DNA of 5,277 nt from Candidatus Firestoneibacteriota bacterium (GCA_016212735.1 JACRDZ010000106.1:1-5277), one strand, 5' to 3'. Positions 1-5,277 are shown, counted from the first letter of the stretch. The notes: generated from the letters alone by a model not told the origin. Numbers and translations: made by a program.

Positions 1-2
1 CG

Positions 3-1673
3 AGTGGAAATTATAAAATTGGTGAAACTGCGCAGGTTTGTTCAGGCAGCACTTTTAAAATAAAAATAGACTATGATGTCACTCAAGGCTGTGAATTGAG
101 TCTATATAGGGGAAGACCTGATACGGATAGTTCTTCCCGCATTGCTAATACTATCTCTTCGATTTTTTTCCCTAAGTTTGGATATTGTAATATTTTATCA
201 AATTTAAAAGATATTAAATTAGATGGAACTGAAAATATTAGTGGAGAAGAATGTTATATTATTTCTTGCAGCAGTTCAATTTCAAAAAAGGAAATCTTTT
301 GGATATCAGCAGAAAATAAGTTAATTATAAAATATCACCATTCTTTTGAGGATCCTGATAATAAAACAGAATCCCATGAAGAATTTGATTCTACTATAAG
401 CAAAACAAACATAGTATTAATACAAACAATTTTAGAGCAAGCTTTAGAAAAAGAAGGGATAAAAACTAAAGGAGAGGATGATAAAAAGAATATAGAAGAT
501 TTTGTAAATGCTATGAAGCAAATATCTAAAATGATAAAAATAACTGGTTTTAGCGAAGAAACTTACTCAAACATCCATTCTCCTCAATTAAGCGATAAAG
601 ATTTTGAATTTAATTTTCCAGAAGGTACTGTTTTAAAAGAAGACCCCTTTACTGATATGTTTAATAATCTACAGTTTAAATTAAAAGGAAAAGAATATAT
701 ATCAGAATATTTTAGTTTATTAAAAGAAAAAAAATTTGATGATTTTGAAAAGAAATTTGGAGAGATTCAAAAAGATTTTAGAAAGAACGAAGAAAAGGTA
801 ACAGATATTTATGTTTATATTGCTAAAGAAGAGAATATTCTTCCTATACTGGATGAATGGTGCGGTAAAAAACCTAACTCATATATGGCTTTCACTGCAA
901 GAGGATTGTTTTATATTAAGTATGCTTGGGAAGCAAGAGGTGGAGACTGGGCAAAAAATGTTAAAGAAGATGCATGGAAACCATTTTTTGAAAGACTTAA
1001 CCTTGCAAAACAAAATTTGGAAAAAGCATATTCGCTTAATCCTGATGTTCCTTATGCCGCTTCTTATTTAATTATAGTTGCTAAAGGAATTGGAAGTAGA
1101 ATGGAAAAAAATCATCACAGCTATATGGAAGATTATTTTCAAAAAGCTTTAAAATCTGATCCATATAATTATTCGGTGCATTCTCATAAACTAGATTTTT
1201 TATTCCCTAAATGGCATGGAAAATCATTTGAAGAAGTGTTTAAATACGTTAGGACAGTTCTGAAAAAAATACCGGAAAATAAAAAATTAAGAGATATATT
1301 AATTGAAGCCCAAGATGAAATGTTTGACAGAGGAAATTTTGAAGCAGATTATTTAGGCGAAAAGGTTTTTTGGGAAGAGATAAAAGAAGTATATGATGAA
1401 TGGATAAAAGAAGAACCTGAAAATAAAGAAATTAAAAGAAACTATTTTATGATAGCAATGCTGGCAAAAAAATATGATATTGTTTCCGAAGATTTTTTTA
1501 ATAATAAAATGGCTTATACCTCACCGAATAAAACATTTGAACAAAAACTTGCTGAATCGTATTTGGATTATAAAATTTATGGATATTCTTTATATGGGAT
1601 AAAATTATATGATGATGCAATTAATTTATTTAATGAAATACTAAAAACTAATAAGGATGATTCTTTATATTGA
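3..1673 (+). CDS. LolA/DUF2092-like and DUF4034/TPR-like protein, 5' end outside the window
   Basis: The frame is open from the first complete codon at position 3, so the gene starts upstream. The TTG at 96 is only an internal codon that could be taken for a start. 556 codons precede the TGA stop. Counting from codon 3, residues 1-210 look like a LolA/DUF2092-type beta fold: LDGTENISGEECYIISC (73-89), FWIS (99-102) and FEFNFPEG (201-208) match that family's 'dG.e..G..cy.i', 'WId' and 'F.f.pPeg' signatures. Residues about 230-430 resemble DUF4034 helical-repeat proteins, with KYAWEARGG (306-314), the ERLNLAKQNLEKAYSLNP segment (330-347) and FPKWHGKS (401-408). A last TPR-like helix pair, YDDAINLFNEIL, lies near 536-547, and the protein ends abruptly after it. 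LolA-like domains bind lipid or lipoprotein, and DUF4034 has no known function. The role is unknown, probably in the cell envelope. Any signal peptide lies outside the window. Recognition is from memory of family patterns. Confidence 0.8.
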   Translation, partial: SGNYKIGETAQVCSGSTFKIKIDYDVTQGCELSLYRGRPDTDSSSRIANTISSIFFPKFGYCNILSNLKDIKLDGTENISGEECYIISCSSSISKKEIFWISAENKLIIKYHHSFEDPDNKTESHEEFDSTISKTNIVLIQTILEQALEKEGIKTKGEDDKKNIEDFVNAMKQISKMIKITGFSEETYSNIHSPQLSDKDFEFNFPEGTVLKEDPFTDMFNNLQFKLKGKEYISEYFSLLKEKKFDDFEKKFGEIQKDFRKNEEKVTDIYVYIAKEENILPILDEWCGKKPNSYMAFTARGLFYIKYAWEARGGDWAKNVKEDAWKPFFERLNLAKQNLEKAYSLNPDVPYAASYLIIVAKGIGSRMEKNHHSYMEDYFQKALKSDPYNYSVHSHKLDFLFPKWHGKSFEEVFKYVRTVLKKIPENKKLRDILIEAQDEMFDRGNFEADYLGEKVFWEEIKEVYDEWIKEEPENKEIKRNYFMIAMLAKKYDIVSEDFFNNKMAYTSPNKTFEQKLAESYLDYKIYGYSLYGIKLYDDAINLFNEILKTNKDDSLY

Positions 1674-2040
1674 TAAAACTTATTTAGATTCGCTTAAACT
1701 ACCATATTCTAAAGAAGTAATAAAAATAACGGAATTTCATGTTGGTTATATTAGAATACTTACTCATATTACTTTTGATTATAATGAGGATGTTGATTTT
1801 ACTAAGTTTATGAGGTTCCAATATAAAGGAATGGATCAATATAATCCATCTGATTTTTATGATTTAGAGTATCATGAAAATTTAGAAAGTATAAACGTGT
1901 CTTTCTCTGAAAAATATAAAAATCCAATAATTACTTTTAAGCTAAAAGGAACAATAAAAGTATTAATAGATTTAATAGGAGATGGGCTCTTACTTATCAA
2001 AACTAATGAGAAACAGCATAAAAATTGTTTAAGGAATTAA
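1657..2040 (+). CDS. Small hypothetical protein, 127 aa, family not recognised
   Basis: The ORF starts at ATG 1657, 17 bp inside the preceding gene, so translation by coupling from that gene is possible. The start is weak because AAGG (1653-1656) touches the ATG with no spacer. The next in-frame Met is residue 52. The protein is rich in charged and aromatic residues and alternates strand-like segments: YIRILTHITFDYN (31-43), FMRFQYKGMDQY (51-62), SINVSFSEKY and PIITFKLKGTIKVLIDLIG. It ends with the hydrophobic stretch DGLLLIKT. It has no signal peptide, no clear membrane helix and no motif I know. The beta-rich look would fit a small cytosolic partner or immunity-type protein, but that is a guess. 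It could also be a 5'-truncated relic, since degraded coding sequence follows at 2022-2090. Base composition matches the upstream gene, not the B12 operon. Confidence 0.5.
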   Translation: MILYIDKTYLDSLKLPYSKEVIKITEFHVGYIRILTHITFDYNEDVDFTKFMRFQYKGMDQYNPSDFYDLEYHENLESINVSFSEKYKNPIITFKLKGTIKVLIDLIGDGLLLIKTNEKQHKNCLRN

Positions 2041-2090
2041 CAGGAACAAAATTTGAAGGGCAAAGCAAAGAAAAACTGAAATTAATTTGA
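2022..2090 (+). pseudogene. Possible C-terminal remnant of a HEAT-repeat protein
   Basis: In the third frame, following a TAA at 2019-2021, the DNA reads KLFKELTGTKFEGQSKEK and then LKLI before a TGA at 2088-2090. The pattern 'L..LTG..F....e' is typical of the end of HEAT-repeat proteins, where LTG is followed by F-G and a Trp-rich tail. The residues just upstream across the stop (ETA-stop-KLF) would fit an interrupted helix. No start codon or ribosome site exists for so short a peptide, so a decayed 3' end is more likely than a gene. The call rests on about 20 residues and may be chance. Confidence 0.25.
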
Positions 2091-2115
2091 CAAATAATTT
2101 TTCTTGACATATAAA
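2087..2115 (+). promoter_or_regulatory. Candidate upstream sigma70-type promoter
   Basis: A TTGACA (2087-2092) is followed after a 17-nt spacer by TATAAA (2110-2115). The predicted start is near 2122. It overlaps the stop codon of the remnant and the -35 box of the second promoter. It is less ideal than that one, and both may not be used. Confidence 0.45.
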
Positions 2116-2131
2116 AATTGATAAATATAAT
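2104..2131 (+). promoter_or_regulatory. Consensus sigma70-type promoter for the B12 operon
   Basis: A perfect TTGACA (2104-2109) and a perfect TATAAT (2126-2131) are separated by 16 nt. Transcription should begin near 2138, about 20 nt before the first riboswitch helix. This gives a leader of about 318 nt ahead of btuF. The near-consensus promoter fits constitutive transcription with control passed to the riboswitch. Confidence 0.75.
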
Positions 2132-2157
2132 ATCCTTTGTTAGTTAATAATTTAATT

Positions 2158-2423
2158 GTGAATAGAAAAGAAAATCAGGATAGGGAAAACGGTGAAAAAC
2201 CGTTACGGGTCCGCCGCTGTAACCTCGATATAGGACCATACAAATTGCTTTTTAATTCAGGCAATAAAGTCACTGTCCAGTTTTAAATGTTCTATGTTTA
2301 ATGTTCAAAGTTCTATGTTTAATATAGAACATGGGATCAAAAACTAGAGCAAAATCAGGATGGGAAGGCTAGGTATGGTCAAGAGAGGGAGTCAGAAAAC
2401 CTGCCTAATTTCTTAATATTCAC
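2158..2423 (+). promoter_or_regulatory. Cobalamin (vitamin B12) riboswitch aptamer
   Basis: Conserved blocks of the cobalamin riboswitch family appear in order: GGGAA (2183-2187), the CGGT/ACCG stem with GGTGAA (2190-2202), CCGCCGCTGTAA (2211-2222, consensus CCCGCCACTGTAA), GTCACTG (2269-2275), GGGAAGG (2362-2368) and the B12 box AGTCAGAAAACCTGCC (2390-2405). GGAC (2233-2236) pairs with GTCC (2275-2278), and ATTGC (2244-2248) with GCAAT (2261-2265). A closing helix pairs GTGAATA (2158-2164) with TATTCAC (2417-2423) and AAGAAA (2168-2173) with TTTCTT (2409-2414). The family binds adenosyl-, methyl- or hydroxocobalamin and normally lowers expression of uptake or synthesis genes when B12 is abundant. 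Which ligand is preferred cannot be read here. It precedes btuF directly, which supports corrinoid as the operon's substrate. Confidence 0.95.
2287..2321 (+). repeat. Five tandem copies of a 7-bp unit (ATGTTNN)
   Basis: The units are ATGTTCT, ATGTTTA, ATGTTCA, AAGTTCT and ATGTTTA, in exact 7-nt register. They lie in a variable arm of the riboswitch, between the GTCC strand and the GGGAAGG block. The first unit and the fourth can each pair with one downstream strand, ATAGAACAT (2324-2332). Confidence 0.8.
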
Positions 2424-2450
2424 CATTTCTTCGTGAACAAAGAAAAGGTG
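2421..2450 (+). promoter_or_regulatory. Expression-platform hairpin hiding the btuF ribosome binding site
   Basis: CACCATTTCTT (2421-2431) pairs with AAGAAAAGGTG (2440-2450), ten base pairs with one A-A mismatch and an 8-nt loop, CGTGAACA. The 3' arm holds most of the Shine-Dalgarno AGGTGA (2446-2451), which matches the 16S tail and sits 4 nt before ATG 2456. No T-run follows, so this is a translation switch, not a transcription terminator. In the family, an apical loop of this hairpin often kisses a loop of the aptamer when B12 is bound; CGTGAACA is the candidate loop. Confidence 0.75.
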
Positions 2451-2455
2451 AAAAG

Positions 2456-3331
2456 ATGAAAAAATTTTTATTTTTTGGTATTACTGCTATTTTAGCTATC
2501 TTTTTAATAAGTGCATGCAGCATCTCTTCCACAGACACTCATTCTTCAAAACTTCAAAAAGGTTCTCCGAAACGAATTATATCTCTTGCTCCAAGCATAA
2601 CTGAAATTCTTTTTGCTTTGGGTCTTAACAACTCGATAGTAGGTGTTACAGATTATTGCAATTATCCTCCGGAAGCTTTAAATAAAACAAAAATCGGTGG
2701 ATTTGTAAATACTAATATTGAAACTGTTGTTGCTTTAAATCCAGATATTGTAATTGCTACAAAAGACGGCAACAATAAGATGATTGTTGAGAAATTAAAA
2801 TCGTTAAACATATCTGTTGAAGTTGTTAACACTCAATCTATAAATGATATTTTTACTTCTATTACGCAGATAGCAAAACATACTTTTTGCGAAGATAAAG
2901 GGAAGGCATTAATTGCAGATTTAGAGAGACAAATTGAAAAAATAAAAACAAAAACCAAAAATAAAACGCATCCGAAAATTCTTATGGTTTTTGGCCATAA
3001 TCCTCTTATAGTAGCTGGTCCAAATACATTTGCAAATGAATTGATAGAACTTTCAGGAGGAGAAAATCTGGCTAAAAATGCAAAGACATCATACCCTGCT
3101 TATAGTCTGGAACAGATTATAAATGAAGACCCTGATTTTATTTTGGAAGCATCAATGATCACATCCGAAAATGAAAAAGTAGTAACTTTTTGGCATGAAT
3201 GGCCTAATCTCAAAGCTGTTAAACAAAATAAAATATATTTTTTAGATTCGGATATTGTAACTCGTCCTGGGCCAAGAATAAGTATTGCTCTGGAAAAACT
3301 CTTTGAAATTATTCATCCAGAAAAGGGGTAG
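2456..3331 (+). CDS. btuF: Corrinoid (vitamin B12) ABC transporter substrate-binding lipoprotein
   Basis: This 291-aa protein captures B12 or a related corrinoid and delivers it to the BtuCD permease. Residues 1-21 are a lipoprotein signal, MKK plus a hydrophobic core, with lipobox ISAC and acylated Cys21, so it is membrane-anchored rather than free like E. coli BtuF. The periplasmic-binding-protein-2 fold follows: RIISLAPSITEILFALGL (40-57), VGVTDYCNYPPEA (62-74), GGFVNTNIE (81-89), LNPDIVIA (94-101), the long bridging helix (about 145-167), the GPNTFANELIELSGGEN block (188-204), YSLEQI (216-221) and RPGPRISIALE (270-280). By alignment from memory with E. coli BtuF, Glu89 and Glu219 match Glu72 and Glu202, which dock onto BtuC arginines, and Tyr67 matches a ligand-facing Tyr. 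The fold also serves siderophore and haem binders, but the B12 riboswitch immediately upstream decides for a corrinoid. The ATG 2456 start follows AGGTGA at 4 nt. Confidence 0.93.
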   Translation: MKKFLFFGITAILAIFLISACSISSTDTHSSKLQKGSPKRIISLAPSITEILFALGLNNSIVGVTDYCNYPPEALNKTKIGGFVNTNIETVVALNPDIVIATKDGNNKMIVEKLKSLNISVEVVNTQSINDIFTSITQIAKHTFCEDKGKALIADLERQIEKIKTKTKNKTHPKILMVFGHNPLIVAGPNTFANELIELSGGENLAKNAKTSYPAYSLEQIINEDPDFILEASMITSENEKVVTFWHEWPNLKAVKQNKIYFLDSDIVTRPGPRISIALEKLFEIIHPEKG

Positions 3332-3337
3332 AAACTT

Positions 3338-4345
3338 TTGAAAGAAAATAAATTTAAATACACAGTATCTGTTTTGATTGTTTTATCTATAATACTTTTT
3401 ACTACAATATTAATATCGAGTCTTATAGGTGCTGTTGATATTAAGTTTCAAACGTTTTTTGAAATATTCAAAGGGAATGCGCAATTAACAAAAGAAGGGA
3501 TTATTTTAAAAGAGATACGATTGCCGCGTATATTTCTAGGTGTTCTAACTGGAGGAGTTCTTGCATGCTGTGGTGTGGTTTTTCAAGCATTGCTGCGGAA
3601 TAAACTTGCAGATCCATACATATTAGGAATTTCAGGTGGTGCAGCACTTGGTTCAATAATAGCATTATTAATAGGCGTTAATATAGCATGGATAGGATTC
3701 GGCGCTGTTCCTATATTCGCTTTTTCAGGAGCACTTGCAACTATTTTCCTTGTTTATTATTTTTCTCAAATTAAAAAAAATATTATAGTTGATCGACTGC
3801 TTCTGGTCGGAGTTGTAATAAATTATATTTTTTCCGCATTTATACTCTTTTTAACAACATTATTAAATTTTACAGATTTCCATTCTGTTATGTTCTGGCT
3901 TATGGGAAGTCTTGGTGTTTCAGAGTATCCACATCTTGCAATTATATCAATTTATTGTTTTTTGGGAATATCGGTTCTCTGGTATTATTCGTATGATCTT
4001 AACATTATTTCTATTGGAGAAGAAGAAGCTGAGCATCTTGGGATCGAAGTTGAGAGGGTAAAAATTATATGTTTCGTAGCAGCATCTTTACTAATCGGAG
4101 CGGTAGTATCTCTAAGCGGACTTATAGGTTTTATCGGGCTTATAATACCTCATATTCTGAGATTTATATTAGGAGCCGACCATCGAGTTTTAATTCCGTC
4201 ATCGTTTCTTCTTGGAGGAATATTTCTTGTAGTATGTGACACGATTGCACGCTCTTTAGTGGCTCCAACAGAACTTCCTGTTGGTGTTGTTACAGCAATA
4301 ATAGGCGGACCGGTTTTTGTATATCTTCTAAAAAAGCGAGGATAA
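3338..4345 (+). CDS. btuC: Corrinoid ABC transporter permease, FecCD family
   Basis: This 335-aa inner-membrane permease has the length and hydrophobic pattern expected for about ten transmembrane helices, and should dimerise to form the B12 channel. FecCD hallmarks appear in order: EIRLPRIFLGVLTGGVLA (59-76), GVVFQALLRNKLADPYILGI (79-98) followed by SGGAALGS, GEEEAEHLGI (227-236, the cytoplasmic loop that meets the ATPase), SGLIGFIGLIIPHILR (260-275) with the coupling helices, GADHRVLIP (279-287), CDTIAR (300-305) and TELPVGVVTAIIGGPVFVYL (311-330). The start is TTG 3338: AAGGGG (3323-3328) lies 9 nt before it, and the first ATG comes far too late, past half of the helices. The gap to btuF is 6 nt, with the ribosome site inside the btuF end, so the two are co-translated. 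The substrate is assigned by the riboswitch and BtuF, since siderophore permeases look alike. Confidence 0.93.
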   Translation: MKENKFKYTVSVLIVLSIILFTTILISSLIGAVDIKFQTFFEIFKGNAQLTKEGIILKEIRLPRIFLGVLTGGVLACCGVVFQALLRNKLADPYILGISGGAALGSIIALLIGVNIAWIGFGAVPIFAFSGALATIFLVYYFSQIKKNIIVDRLLLVGVVINYIFSAFILFLTTLLNFTDFHSVMFWLMGSLGVSEYPHLAIISIYCFLGISVLWYYSYDLNIISIGEEEAEHLGIEVERVKIICFVAASLLIGAVVSLSGLIGFIGLIIPHILRFILGADHRVLIPSSFLLGGIFLVVCDTIARSLVAPTELPVGVVTAIIGGPVFVYLLKKRG

Positions 4346-4348
4346 ATT

Positions 4349-5128
4349 TTGAATATTATTAATATAAAAAATTTAAATTTTTCTTATGATTTAAAACAGA
4401 TACTTACAGAAATTGATTTTTCTGTTGAGAAAGGAAGTTTTTTCGGATTAATAGGTCCTAATGGTTCAGGAAAAACAACATTGCTTAAAATAATTTCAGG
4501 AATATTATCACCGTCAAGCGGGCATGTGTATATAAATGATAAAAACTTAAATACGTTTGCCAGAAAATCAATAGCAAAAAAAATTGCTATAGTACCGCAG
4601 GAGATTAAAATAGATTTCCCTTTTACAGTAGAGGAAATTGTTCTTATGGGACGTGCTCCTTATCTAAAGCATTTTTCTTTTGAAGGAGAAAATGACAGGG
4701 AAATAGCAAAAGAAGCAATGAATATGACTGATACTGAAAAATTCAGAGACAGGCTTATATATGAGCTCTCAGGCGGAGAGAGACAGCGTGTTATTATTGC
4801 ACGCGCATTAGCGCAAATGCCGGAAATACTGTTATTGGACGAACCAACAGCATCTCTGGATATAAAGTATCAAATTGAAATATATAATCTGCTATATAAA
4901 CTTAATAGAGAAAGAAAAATTACAGTAATTGTTGTATCTCATGATTTGAATCTTATAAATCACTATTGTGATAAAATCTTGCTTCTTTATGAAGGTGTAA
5001 TAAAATCACTTAACACTCCGCATGAAGTAATTACAAAGAAGAATATAAAAGAAGTTTATCATATTGATGTTGAAATTAATTTATCAAATAAAGATGGGAA
5101 AAAATGGATTCTTCCGCTTATGAATTAA
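4349..5128 (+). CDS. btuD: Corrinoid ABC transporter ATP-binding protein
   Basis: This 259-aa cytoplasmic ATPase should dimerise and drive B12 import through BtuC by ATP hydrolysis. Every catalytic motif is intact: Walker A GPNGSGKTT (36-44), Q-loop Gln84 in VPQ, signature LSGGERQRV (140-148), Walker B LLLDEP (161-166) with catalytic Glu165, D-loop SLD (169-171) and switch His198 in VVSHDLN. The C-terminal tail (HEVITKKNIKEVYHIDVEI and on to LPLMN) is the FecE/FepC/BtuD-type end. The start is TTG 4349, with GAGGA (4338-4342) 6 nt upstream inside the btuC end; the next Met is residue 100, past Walker A, so TTG is forced. It follows btuC by 3 nt and is the last transport gene of the operon. Family members for iron complexes are hard to tell apart by sequence, so the B12 call rests on context. 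Confidence 0.93.
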   Translation: MNIINIKNLNFSYDLKQILTEIDFSVEKGSFFGLIGPNGSGKTTLLKIISGILSPSSGHVYINDKNLNTFARKSIAKKIAIVPQEIKIDFPFTVEEIVLMGRAPYLKHFSFEGENDREIAKEAMNMTDTEKFRDRLIYELSGGERQRVIIARALAQMPEILLLDEPTASLDIKYQIEIYNLLYKLNRERKITVIVVSHDLNLINHYCDKILLLYEGVIKSLNTPHEVITKKNIKEVYHIDVEINLSNKDGKKWILPLMN

Positions 5129-5211
5129 GCCTGATAAATCAGGCAACTACAAAAATTTCAATGTAGTTGCTCGATACTCAATTAAAAATGTTGAGTACAA
5201 GTTTATCGAGC
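5129..5211. repeat. Chain of three hairpins between btuD and the next gene
   Basis: Hairpin 1 pairs GCCTGA (5129-5134) with TCAGGC (5139-5144). Hairpin 2 pairs GCAACTACA (5143-5151) with TGTAGTTGC (5162-5170). Hairpin 3 pairs GCTCGAT (5169-5175) with ATCGAGC (5205-5211) and, inside, ACTCAA (5176-5181) with TTGAGT (5191-5196), leaving an 8-nt bulge. Each shares a GC dinucleotide with its neighbour, so adjacent stems compete by two bases. No T-run follows any of them. Possible roles are mRNA 3'-end protection, factor-dependent termination, or a dispersed palindromic element. Confidence 0.7.
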
Positions 5212-5248
5212 GTTTCAAATTCCTGTACCTTGAATTAGAGATAAAAAT

Positions 5249-5277
5249 ATGAAAATAATTTTAATCCGTCATTGTGA
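5249..5277 (+). CDS. Start of a histidine phosphatase, probably CobC-like; cut by the window end
   Basis: ATG 5249 opens nine codons, MKIILIRHC, plus the bases GA, which begin an Asp or Glu codon. A first strand of this shape ending in R-H-x-E is the N-terminal catalytic motif of the histidine phosphatase (phosphoglycerate mutase-like) superfamily, where the His is phosphorylated. The usual Gly after His is Cys here, a variant I believe occurs in the family. Alpha-ribazole phosphatase CobC belongs to this group and often sits with B12 genes, so lower-ligand (nucleotide loop) assembly is the likely role. A phosphoglycerate mutase or another phosphatase remains possible, so no symbol is given. 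The ribosome site is weak (TTAGAGAT, about 8 nt upstream). The TGA at 5275-5277 is out of frame. Only 29 bases are visible. Confidence 0.6.

Noticed and set aside
96..98. TTG at 96 as the true start of the first gene
   Set aside because: The same frame is open back to position 3 with plausible beta-strand sequence (TFKIKIDYDV), and no Shine-Dalgarno stands before 96. The start is upstream of the window.
811..1071. An 86-aa ORF in another frame
   Set aside because: It lies wholly inside the large gene at 3-1673, whose frame carries the recognisable domain motifs. The shadow frame gives a low-complexity peptide with no motif and no ribosome site.
2287..2332. CRISPR-like array
   Set aside because: The units are only 7 bp and directly contiguous, with no spacers. 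They lie within the riboswitch RNA, so this is a short tandem repeat.
2456..5128. Siderophore or haem transporter
   Set aside because: The three protein families also serve iron complexes, but a cobalamin riboswitch sits directly over the btuF ribosome site, and no iron-regulator box is evident near the promoters. Corrinoid is the better substrate call.
5129..5211. Classical intrinsic terminator after btuD
   Set aside because: No stem is followed by a run of T; the bases after them are AACTAC, TCGATA and GTTTCAAA. Termination here would need another mechanism.
5275..5277. TGA as the end of the last ORF
   Set aside because: The ATG 5249 frame reads TGT at 5273-5275 and then GA, so this TGA is out of frame and the gene continues past the window.

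Overview
The window comes from a low-GC bacterium, read as Gram-negative-like or otherwise lipoprotein-bearing. The evidence is AT-rich codon use, bacterial Shine-Dalgarno sites, sigma70-type promoters and a type II lipoprotein signal peptide. The sequence does not name a phylum. The left third looks visibly more AT-rich than the transport genes on the right, judged by eye on sampled lines.

Layout. Positions 3-1673 hold the 3' part of a large gene that begins upstream of the window. Its product reads as a LolA/DUF2092-like N-terminal half joined to a DUF4034/TPR-like C-terminal half. A small unrecognised ORF (1657-2040) overlaps its end. A short in-frame scrap (2022-2090) resembles the tail of a HEAT-repeat protein, which suggests that this junction carries gene debris. 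Two overlapping consensus promoters follow at 2087-2131.

From about 2158 to 2458 the leader RNA is a cobalamin riboswitch. It shows the GGGAA, CGGTG...CCG, CTGTAA, GTCACTG, GGGAAGG and AGTCAG...CCTGCC blocks. It runs directly into a hairpin that buries the ribosome binding site of the next gene, so control is probably at translation. A peripheral arm of the riboswitch carries five tandem copies of a 7-bp unit.

The switch controls a compact three-gene operon for vitamin B12 (corrinoid) uptake. The genes are a lipoprotein substrate-binding protein (btuF, 2456-3331), a membrane permease (btuC, 3338-4345, TTG start) and an ATPase (btuD, 4349-5128, TTG start). The intergenic gaps are 6 and 3 nt. 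BtuF captures the corrinoid outside the inner membrane, a BtuC dimer forms the channel and a BtuD dimer powers it. High B12 should shut the operon through the leader.

After btuD come three chained hairpins (5129-5211), then the first nine codons of another gene that encode the N-terminal strand and RH motif of a histidine phosphatase. Next to B12 genes this is most simply a CobC-type alpha-ribazole phosphatase, cut off by the window end.

The B12 transport system itself is well known. The less ordinary parts are the riboswitch architecture, the heptad repeat, the chained hairpins and the broken left flank. I see no wholly new biological system here.
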